From: Desulfobacterales bacterium
Lineage (GTDB): Bacteria > Desulfobacterota > Desulfobacteria > Desulfobacterales > Desulfobacteraceae
Assembly: GCA_022361095.1 (NCBI GenBank)
Contig: JAKSBO010001111.1
Location: 1 to 6,299, forward strand
Direction: 5' to 3'
DNA: 6,299 bases
Below the pieces are notes generated by a model. That model made no database searches. It was not told the DNA's origin and saw only the letters and a list, made by a program, of their open reading frames with translations. Of the stretch, positions 1 through 4,565 are shown piece after piece (position 1 is the first letter of the stretch; every line of letters begins with the position of its first letter). The position numbers and the translations under genes were made by a program.

Positions 1-461
1 AGGTGGATGGCCGGCATGACCATGTGCGAAGGCCTTTGCCCGGCAAGCTGGATGATCCATTCGCCCAGATCGGTCTCGCCGACAGATATTCCGGCCTTTT
101 CCAGGTGCGCGTTCAGGTGGATCTCTTCGGTGGCCATGGATTTGGATTTGACCACGGTTTTGACGTCATTTTCCCTGGCAACCTTGAGAATATAGTCGCG
201 TACATCGGCCGGGTTTTTGGTCCGGAACACTTTGGCACCGGCTTTTTCGGCATTTGTTTTGAACAGGGCGCACAATTCGTCCAGGTGCTTGGCTGCATAA
301 GCTTTACGCTCTGCAATGGTGCTGCGCAGGGTTTCAAAGTCAATGCCTTCGTATGCCTTGGCCCGGTTGACCTTATAGCTTTCCGAAAAATTACCCAGGG
401 CGCCGGTCAGGTTGGTGTCGTTGATGGCCCGGTCTATGGATTTTTTAAATGTATGTTCCAT
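1..461 (-). CDS. lutB: LutB/LldF-type lactate oxidation iron-sulfur protein, N-terminal part (cut by window edge)
   Basis: This is the N-terminal 153 residues of a LutB-like protein, open at the left edge. Family knowledge: LutB is a cytoplasmic subunit of the LutABC L-lactate dehydrogenase. It has an N-terminal LUD domain followed by ferredoxin-type 4Fe-4S motifs, and the complex oxidises lactate to pyruvate. Seen here: the LUD-domain signatures VKSKSMATEEIHLN (about residues 104-117) and ETDLGEWIIQLAGQRPSH (129-146), both typical of LutB/LldF. The cysteine clusters would lie beyond the window and are not seen. The ATG at 461 shares its A with the lutC stop (TGATG), and GGAAGGGAG lies just upstream, so the start is well supported and translation is probably coupled to lutC. 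Because lutC precedes lutB here, unlike lutABC of Bacillus, the unseen C-terminus may be fused to a LutA-like domain, as in some sulfate reducers. That fusion is an inference. Confidence 0.9.
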   Translation of the reverse strand, partial: MEHTFKKSIDRAINDTNLTGALGNFSESYKVNRAKAYEGIDFETLRSTIAERKAYAAKHLDELCALFKTNAEKAGAKVFRTKNPADVRDYILKVARENDVKTVVKSKSMATEEIHLNAHLEKAGISVGETDLGEWIIQLAGQRPSHMVMPAIH

Positions 462-1009
462 CAGTTACTCCCTTCCAGATCGTCTATCAAAACAATAATC
501 AGCCTTTTGGGGCCATGGACGCCGATAGTCAGAACCCGTTCGATGTCGGCGGTTCGGCTGGGGCCGGTAATCATGGCAATATAATTCATCTGTTGGGGGC
601 TTAGAATTTCAAGTAAAGCAGCCATATCCGGAAGCAGGCCGTCTGAGGGGAGCAACGCGATATGAATTTCAGGCAGGGTAGAGGCCAGCCGTTTATCGAT
701 GGATGTGGCATCCTGAACCAGTGTGCCGGTATCTGCCAGGGCCCAATCAACCTGGCTGATACCGATACGGGCGTTGGCAGCCAGTTCACGGCTGATGTCA
801 AATGAAAATCCGTGGATCCGATGCAAGAGGTCTTTATCCGTATTTTCAAAAAACGGAGCGTCTGCCACGACCGCATAGTCCCCGGGCCTGTCACTGATCT
901 GTTCCTGTTTCATGACATCCATAATAAAATCCAAGGCCGCTCCCCGGGTGGGAAAGCGAAACACTTCGGCGCTTACGCTTTCCGCCTTGGTCTTGAATTG
1001 ATCGTACAT
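461..1009 (-). CDS. lutC: LutC/LldG-type lactate utilisation protein (LUD domain)
   Basis: This 182-residue single-domain LUD protein is the LutC (YkgG/LldG) partner of LutB in lactate oxidation and is predicted to be cytoplasmic. Seen: the LUD core with GISQVDWALADTGTLVQD (residues 83-100), LPSDGLLPDM (120-129) and the C-terminal TGPSRTADIE...GVHGP motif (148-167), which is the most conserved block of the family. The length is in the usual LutC range. Start choice: an upstream in-frame GTG at 1015 overlaps the Shine-Dalgarno AAGGAG (1015-1020). The ATG at 1009 sits five bases after AAGGAG, so the protein begins MYDQFKTK. It is the first gene of a minus-strand unit with lutB and is divergent from a FadR-type regulator. 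Two operator-like repeats flank its predicted promoter, suggesting repression released by lactate or a related acid. A role with another 2-hydroxy acid cannot be excluded. Confidence 0.9.
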   Translation of the reverse strand: MYDQFKTKAESVSAEVFRFPTRGAALDFIMDVMKQEQISDRPGDYAVVADAPFFENTDKDLLHRIHGFSFDISRELAANARIGISQVDWALADTGTLVQDATSIDKRLASTLPEIHIALLPSDGLLPDMAALLEILSPQQMNYIAMITGPSRTADIERVLTIGVHGPKRLIIVLIDDLEGSN

Positions 1010-1014
1010 GGTCA

Positions 1015-1020
1015 CTCCTT
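1015..1020 (-). promoter_or_regulatory. Ribosome binding site of lutC (decides the start)
   Basis: AAGGAG on the minus strand is followed by TGACC and then ATG at 1009, an ideal five-base spacing. The alternative GTG at 1015-1013 shares its first base with this motif and could not be served by it. Confidence 0.75.
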
Positions 1021-1028
1021 TTAATATA

Positions 1029-1048
1029 TAATTTGTCTTACCAATTTT
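1029..1048. promoter_or_regulatory. Operator-like repeat 1, on the predicted lutC transcription start
   Basis: TAATTTGTCTTACCAATTTT is identical base for base to the copy at 1084-1103. Its core (1030-1046) is the near-palindrome AATTTGT-CTT-ACCAATT, one mismatch from perfect between half-sites. This resembles FadR/PdhR/LldR-type sites built on TGGT-N3-ACCA (family knowledge). It lies immediately downstream of the predicted lutC -10 box, where a bound repressor would block initiation. Assignment to the divergent FCD regulator is an inference from position. Confidence 0.7.
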
Positions 1049-1053
1049 AAGAG

Positions 1054-1082
1054 ATGCTATAATGCATTAAAAATATTGTCAA
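1054..1082 (-). promoter_or_regulatory. Candidate sigma-70 promoter of lutCB
   Basis: On the minus strand, a perfect -35 TTGACA (1077-1082) is followed after 17 bases by TAGCAT (1054-1059), four of six matches to TATAAT. TATAGC at 1056-1061 is an alternative with 15-base spacing. Predicted initiation is near 1047, inside operator-like repeat 1, giving a leader of roughly 38 bases before the lutC ATG. Operator-like repeat 2 begins two bases upstream of the -35. Confidence 0.55.
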
Positions 1083-1083
1083 T

Positions 1084-1103
1084 TAATTTGTCTTACCAAT
1101 TTT
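1084..1103. promoter_or_regulatory. Operator-like repeat 2, just upstream of the lutC -35 box
   Basis: This is an exact 20-base copy of repeat 1, in the same orientation, with centres 55 bp apart (about five helical turns). The core palindrome is at 1085-1101. It abuts the predicted -35 of lutC. Together with repeat 1 it brackets the promoter, so cooperative or looped binding by a dimeric FadR-type regulator is possible (inference). Confidence 0.7.
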
Positions 1104-1149
1104 CCGAGAGTGGGCGGCCTGGGTTCTATATTTGGCTTTGCATGAAAAG

Positions 1150-1178
1150 TTGCTGAAAATCACCATCTATGATTTAAA
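1150..1178 (+). promoter_or_regulatory. Candidate promoter of the GntR/FadR-type regulator
   Basis: TTGCTG (1150-1155) and TTTAAA (1173-1178) are separated by 17 bases; each box has four of six consensus matches. Initiation would be near 1185, within operator-like repeat 3 (1176-1192), which points to autorepression. TATGAT at 1168-1173 is a better -10 by sequence but has no convincing -35. Confidence 0.35.
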
Positions 1179-1192
1179 TGGTAAGACAAATT
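1176..1192. promoter_or_regulatory. Operator-like repeat 3, at the regulator's own promoter
   Basis: AAATGGTAAGACAAATT is the reverse-complement form of the core of repeats 1 and 2 with one change (AATTGGT to AAATGGT). It covers the predicted -10/+1 of the regulator gene and ends 30 bases before its ATG. The third copy in opposite orientation supports a real operator family rather than a chance duplication. Confidence 0.65.
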
Positions 1193-1222
1193 TATGAACC
1201 TATGATTCGGGATGCACGATAA

Positions 1223-1942
1223 ATGACATTCAAACCGGTCAAACCCAAAAAAATTTCAACCCAGATTGCGGAGCAGATTCGTGAATCCATCCTGCGCGGA
1301 GAGTTTTCGCCCGGAGAAAAGCTTCCGCCTGAACGGAAATTGACACAGATGTTCGGGGTTTCAAGACCCTCCGTGCGGGAAGCCCTGAACATGCTGGCCT
1401 CTTCCGGTTTGGTGGTGTCGTATCAGGGGGGCGGCACAGTGGTGCAATCGTTAATTGATACCGAGCAGGACAATGCACTGGGAGAGCTTATCCGCACCCG
1501 GAGGGCGTGTGCGTTGGAGGTGATTGAGGTGCGCAAAGGCATGGAGGCTCTAACAGCCTATTATGCGGCACAGCGCGCCACACCTGAAGATATTGCCCGC
1601 ATGGAAGAGGTTCTGAGCCGGATGGATGTGCAGCTCAAAAACAAAAAGCCGCTGGAAGATTTGGATGCCAAGCTGCACCTTCAGATTGCCCGGGCCACAC
1701 ACAACGTTATCTGGCTTCACCTCATGCAGGGGATTTTTGATGCCATGAAGGAGTTCCAGCGCGGCGTCTGGCATAATGTTTACTCCCAGGGTGACGATAC
1801 CAGGCACTTATTTGACCACCACAGACGTATTGTTACGGCCATTGGCGATCATAATGCAGATGCAGCCCGCAAGGCCATGACCGAACACCTGGATTTTGCT
1901 GAAAAAAGGTGCACGGATTACATTGCTTTTAATTCTTCATGA
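1223..1942 (+). CDS. GntR family, FadR-subfamily transcriptional regulator with FCD domain (LldR/LutR/PdhR-like)
   Basis: A 239-residue DNA-binding regulator, probably controlling the divergent lutCB genes and itself. Residues about 9-76 form the winged-helix GntR domain, with the hallmark FSPGEKLPPERKLTQMFGVS followed by RPSVREALNMLASSGLV and the wing GGGTVV. Residues about 95-232 form the all-helical FCD ligand domain. Its likely metal ligands are visible as D148 and H152 (DAKLH), H200 (HHRRI) and H222 (TEHLDFA), as in metal-dependent FCD proteins that bind carboxylates. An in-frame TAA (1220-1222) directly precedes the ATG, so this is the earliest possible start; the Shine-Dalgarno is weak. 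The length matches the family. By neighbourhood the effector is likely lactate or another 2-hydroxy acid (inference). Sequence alone does not separate LldR, LutR and PdhR types, so no symbol is given. Confidence 0.92.
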   Translation: MTFKPVKPKKISTQIAEQIRESILRGEFSPGEKLPPERKLTQMFGVSRPSVREALNMLASSGLVVSYQGGGTVVQSLIDTEQDNALGELIRTRRACALEVIEVRKGMEALTAYYAAQRATPEDIARMEEVLSRMDVQLKNKKPLEDLDAKLHLQIARATHNVIWLHLMQGIFDAMKEFQRGVWHNVYSQGDDTRHLFDHHRRIVTAIGDHNADAARKAMTEHLDFAEKRCTDYIAFNSS

Positions 1943-1966
1943 CAAGCAACAGCCCCCGTCCTAACA

Positions 1967-1996
1967 AAAAAGGGCTTTTTAGCGGATGCCCCTTTT
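1967..1996. terminator. Probable bidirectional rho-independent terminator between the regulator and usp genes
   Basis: AAAAGGGC (1968-1975) pairs with GCCCCTTTT (1988-1996) with one bulged base and a 12-base loop. Read on the plus strand it ends in four T, 25 bases after the regulator stop. Read on the minus strand the stem is followed by six T, a better terminator, but lying about 220 bases after the usp stop. The rest of 1943-2213 holds no supported gene. A weaker hairpin at 2165-2184 (CTCCATT/AATGGGG) lies closer to the usp end. Confidence 0.5.
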
Positions 1997-2213
1997 ATAA
2001 AGCGTGTATCTTTGCCCCGGATGGATGCATCCGCTGGAATAAAACGGAAACGGTACAATTTATTATTATGGCGGGCCTGTGCCGGGGCAGCAACATTTTT
2101 TTTGAGTATTTTGAAGATTAAATATCCATCCAGCGAAATAAGGTACAATATCAGAATAAAACCTCTCCATTATGCTCAATGGGGCACTCTGATGTTCACT
2201 GATTTCATCGTTT

Positions 2214-3146
2214 TCAGTCCAAAGTTACAGGGGTCTGAAAACCGTCCGGCTTTACAGTAAGTACAGTGCGATTGATGGAATTCAGCAGTTTTTCTGCTTT
2301 GTTGCCTATTAATAAACCTGGGATACCCGAGCGGGCCACAGAGCCCATAACCACCACATCAATGTTCAGGTCCTCAATGGTCTGTTGGATAACTTCATTG
2401 ATGACCCCTTCTGTAAGATGAACCTGGCAATCTTCATACTGAATATGGTTTTCATTCAACAACGAGAGGAAGCTTGATCGACGTTCGCTGAGAATTTTTT
2501 CTTTTATCCAGTCTACCTCTCCAACCGACACCTTGAAACGCGGCCCCATAATCATGGCTTCGTACTCCCATCGCCAGCTATGCAGATAATGGACTTTACC
2601 GCCTTCCCGCTGAGCCAGTGAGTGGGCGATTTCGATGATTTTTTTGTTCAGCTTCGAAGCCTCCGGGCTCTTTCTATCAACGTCCACTGCGGCCAGGATA
2701 CGTTTGAAGTTTGTTGAGCCTGATTTCATAACCCATACCGGACACGGACATTTTCGCACCAGGCGCATGCTCAACTGATCAATCCCCTGGTCCAGCGCTG
2801 CGTTTTTGATTACTAGATCATAGCCTTCACTTATGACCTTTCGGATAATAGTTATAAAATCAACGGGATCACTATTATCCGTTTGTACAGTCAACCCTTC
2901 CCAATGTGGTGTCTTGAGAAAGGTATCCAGGCGCTCGGTTCGATCGGCCACAATGAGTTGATGGAGTTCTTTATGTTTTTCTGTCAGCCTCCAGCTCAGA
3001 TCTTCAAGGAATTTTCTTTCCTGTGCAAAAATTATCGTCACCTTTGCGTCATTGAGCTTTGCCAGTTCTGCAACTTTTAGCGCACTATCCTGATGGCTTA
3101 TAGACTCCTCGTCCAAAACGTAAAGAATCTTTTTAAATCGTTTCAT
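2214..3146 (-). CDS. Tandem-domain universal stress protein, UspE-like
   Basis: A 310-residue cytoplasmic protein made of two Usp (UspA-type alpha/beta) domains, about residues 1-142 and 145-300, close in length to E. coli UspE. Domain 1 starts FKKILYVLDEE and ends CPCPVWVMKSG, without a glycine-rich nucleotide motif. Domain 2 starts FKRILAAVDVD and carries MGSVARSGIPGLLIGNKAE (267-285). Compared with the ATP-binding consensus G-x2-G-x9-G-[ST], the second Gly is A271 and the final Ser/Thr is N282. The C-terminal VKPDGFQTPV closely resembles UspE. Family knowledge: Usp proteins accumulate on starvation or respiratory stress, and UspE-type proteins have no established enzymatic activity. The ATG at 3146 has AGAGGA (3154-3159) about seven bases upstream. 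It appears monocistronic, between a convergent regulator gene and the mnh operon, with its own candidate promoter at 3194-3222. Confidence 0.9.
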   Translation of the reverse strand: MKRFKKILYVLDEESISHQDSALKVAELAKLNDAKVTIIFAQERKFLEDLSWRLTEKHKELHQLIVADRTERLDTFLKTPHWEGLTVQTDNSDPVDFITIIRKVISEGYDLVIKNAALDQGIDQLSMRLVRKCPCPVWVMKSGSTNFKRILAAVDVDRKSPEASKLNKKIIEIAHSLAQREGGKVHYLHSWRWEYEAMIMGPRFKVSVGEVDWIKEKILSERRSSFLSLLNENHIQYEDCQVHLTEGVINEVIQQTIEDLNIDVVVMGSVARSGIPGLLIGNKAEKLLNSINRTVLTVKPDGFQTPVTLD

Positions 3147-3193
3147 CGTATGGTCCTCTTTGTTTGGCTGTGGTTAATTACGGACAACACCAG

Positions 3194-3222
3194 ATTAAAA
3201 TTATTTCTGCCCGCTTAATCAA
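3194..3222 (-). promoter_or_regulatory. Candidate sigma-70 promoter of the UspE-like gene
   Basis: On the minus strand, TTGATT (3217-3222, four of six matches) is followed after 17 bases by TTTAAT (3194-3199, five of six matches). Initiation would be near 3187, giving a leader of about 40 bases. A second possibility uses a perfect TTGACA at 3347-3352 with a weak TACAAG at 3323-3328 inside the inverted repeat. Confidence 0.45.
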
Positions 3223-3295
3223 GGGATTGAGATAAGAATTGAACTTTTCACTAAAGAAGGTATCGAAAATCCCAAAGTTAGAAATATAGTAGGCA

Positions 3296-3335
3296 CCCTT
3301 GATACAAGCACCTAATATTGTGCTTGTATCAAGGG
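3296..3335. repeat. Perfect 16-bp inverted repeat with 8-base loop
   Basis: CCCTTGATACAAGCAC (3296-3311) is matched perfectly by its reverse complement GTGCTTGTATCAAGGG (3320-3335) around the loop CTAATATT. The transcript of either strand would form a strong hairpin. Neither side is followed by a T-run, so it is not a standard intrinsic terminator. It lies 150 bases past the mnhG stop and 150 bases before the usp ATG. It could be a regulator binding site, an mRNA 3'-end stabiliser of the mnh transcript, or an interspersed palindromic element. Confidence 0.85.
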
Positions 3336-3485
3336 AAGTTTGATCCTGTCAAGATCAATTTGAAAAGAGAAAATATGAAGACATTCAAATTTGTGCGGAT
3401 TTTGAGCATATCTCTCCTGTAATCACTCAACTTAAATTTAAAAATTTTTCTATCATTTTAAAAGACCTTTATCAAAATAGCGCTA

Positions 3486-3794
3486 TCAATCCCTTTTATG
3501 ACCGGAATTGCGCCACATCCGGTAAGAAGATGTCATGATGATTTTTCCAAGCAGATGCGCTGCGGCCGGCGTGGTCATGATAAGAAATAACATGATACCT
3601 ACTACCCGGGAGGTTACAGGCGTATCCATGAAAAACAGGAAGACCGCAAACACGATCATTCCGATACCAAAGGTTCCTGCTTTGGTCGCCGCATGGATTC
3701 GCATGTAGATGTCCGGCATTTTCAGAAGACCCAAGGCAGCCATAAGGGTAAAAAAAGTACCTGTGATAAGGCAGATGACCATCAGGATTTCCAT
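3486..3794 (-). CDS. mnhG: Mrp/Mnh cation:proton antiporter subunit G
   Basis: This 102-residue integral membrane protein is subunit G (MrpG/PhaG) of the multisubunit Na+(K+)/H+ antiporter. Seen: three hydrophobic segments (about residues 3-23, 39-56 and 62-84), the signature GLLKMPDIYMRIHAATKAG (22-40) and the second block MTTPAAAHLLGK (73-84), both typical of MnhG. The ATG at 3794 lies inside the end of mnhF with a 13-base overlap; GAGG is about ten bases upstream at 3805-3808. It is the last gene of the visible mnhCDEFG series, as in canonical operons. The small basic tail ends HKRD. Ion specificity cannot be read from this subunit. Confidence 0.92.
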   Translation of the reverse strand: MEILMVICLITGTFFTLMAALGLLKMPDIYMRIHAATKAGTFGIGMIVFAVFLFFMDTPVTSRVVGIMLFLIMTTPAAAHLLGKIIMTSSYRMWRNSGHKRD

Positions 3795-4093
3795 GGGGGC
3801 TCTTCCTCGTTTTTGGGGGATTGAATCAGCCGGGCTTTCATGAATAATACAACTGCCACGGTGCCCACAAATATCACCAGGGCCAGTGTTATTGCGACAT
3901 CTAAAAAAACGGTCTGTCCGCTGGTAATGGTAAACACAGCAATAAAACTGATGGTAATGGACCCGATCAAGTCCAGGGCGATGAGCCGGTCTGCGTGTGT
4001 CGGGCCAATAACCAGACGAATAAATGCCAGGAAAAAGCTGACCAGCAATCCGGTGAAGGTAATGGTCAAGGCCATTGTCATTAGATCACCCAC
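3782..4093 (-). CDS. mnhF: Mrp/Mnh cation:proton antiporter subunit F
   Basis: This 103-residue membrane protein is subunit F (MrpF/PhaF). Seen: three transmembrane segments (about residues 8-27, 38-57 and 63-85), the family motif RLVIGPTHADRLIALD (26-41) between the first two, and FLDVAITLALVIFVGTVA (63-80) with D65. The start is a GTG at 4093, chosen because GGAGG (4100-4104) is exactly six bases upstream. The internal ATG codons 5 and 7 would be 18 or more bases from any good site. It overlaps the end of mnhE by eight bases and the start of mnhG by 13, consistent with coupled translation of antiporter subunits. The tail NEEEPPWKS is charged and probably cytoplasmic. Confidence 0.92.
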   Translation of the reverse strand: MGDLMTMALTITFTGLLVSFFLAFIRLVIGPTHADRLIALDLIGSITISFIAVFTITSGQTVFLDVAITLALVIFVGTVAVVLFMKARLIQSPKNEEEPPWKS

Positions 4094-4565
4094 GTGTCAC
4101 CTCCAGCAGTTTTTTTTCCAATCCGTTTTTAATTCCGGAGATGACGGCATCATGGTCCTGGGCAAACATGGCGTGAACAATGAGATGGGATTTTTCATCG
4201 GTGATATCCAGACTGAGTGTCCCAGGGGTTAACGAGAGCATATTGGCGAGCAGGGTGACCTCAATATCCGTCTTTGCATCTAAGGGAATATGAACAATGT
4301 CCGGGACACTTTTAGAGGTCGGTGTCAGTATCTCCCAGGTAACCCTGAGAACCGATATCATCATTTCGTAATGAAAATAAATCACCAGAACAATTGTAGC
4401 TTTTAACCGTCTGAAATAAGATTTGTTCTGACCAAAGGGGCGTGTTAGCCACAGGCAGCCCAGGCCCAGCAGGAAACCGATAATAAAATCAATGATCCCG
4501 TAGGCTGTGTTGACCAGGACCCAGGCACCGGCAAATAACAGGTTTAGGACAAAATAAATCATCAT
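4086..4565 (-). CDS. mnhE: Mrp/Mnh cation:proton antiporter subunit E
   Basis: This subunit E (MrpE/PhaE) has 159 residues, the usual family length. Seen: hydrophobic N-terminal segments (about residues 4-21, 24-41 and 55-75), then a soluble domain carrying the family hallmark NMLSLTPGTLSLDI (108-121), followed by an amphipathic C-terminus. Family knowledge: MrpE is not a proton-pumping homologue of complex I but is needed for full antiport activity or assembly. Two ATG codons stand at the start, 4565 and 4562. AGGAG (4570-4574) is four bases from the first and seven from the second, so initiation at 4562 (158 residues) is at least as likely. The first ATG overlaps the mnhD stop as ATGA. The 3' end overlaps mnhF by eight bases. 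Confidence 0.92.
   Translation of the reverse strand: MMIYFVLNLLFAGAWVLVNTAYGIIDFIIGFLLGLGCLWLTRPFGQNKSYFRRLKATIVLVIYFHYEMMISVLRVTWEILTPTSKSVPDIVHIPLDAKTDIEVTLLANMLSLTPGTLSLDITDEKSHLIVHAMFAQDHDAVISGIKNGLEKKLLEVTRG
4100..4104 (-). promoter_or_regulatory. Ribosome binding site of mnhF (supports a GTG start)
   Basis: GGAGG inside the 3' end of mnhE, six bases before GTG at 4093. No comparable site serves the downstream ATG codons. Confidence 0.7.

Larger units (their letters stand above)
3147..3485. other. AT-rich intergenic region between mnhG and usp
   Basis: 339 bp without a supported gene. It holds the usp ribosome binding site, a candidate usp promoter (3194-3222), a perfect 16-bp inverted repeat (3296-3335), a short hairpin TTGATC/GATCAA (3340-3358), AT-rich runs at about 3430-3480, and a 10-bp palindrome ATAGCGCTAT (3477-3486) touching the mnhG stop. 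No clear T-tailed terminator for the mnh operon was found. Confidence 0.7.

Noticed and set aside
3..584. Long plus-strand open frame antisense to the lutB/lutC junction
   Set aside because: It lies opposite two well-supported LUD genes, has no recognisable domain, and is explained by the codon bias of the opposite strand.
1918..2260. Short open frames in the intergenic region after the regulator gene, on both strands (76, 60 and 82 codons)
   Set aside because: No family resemblance; they overlap each other, the regulator end, the usp end or the terminator hairpin.
3340..3358. Small hairpin TTGATC/GATCAA next to the large inverted repeat
   Set aside because: Only six base pairs and AT-rich; not strong enough to call a separate element.
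3375..3422. Short plus-strand frame (15 codons) starting MKTFKFVRIL, resembling the start of a signal peptide
   Set aside because: It stops after 15 codons with no continuing frame; in AT-rich DNA this is likely chance. No remnant of a longer gene was recognised downstream.
3477..3486. ATAGCGCTAT palindrome followed by T residues at the mnhG stop as an operon terminator
   Set aside because: It has no loop and cannot form a stable stem; the T-run is too short.
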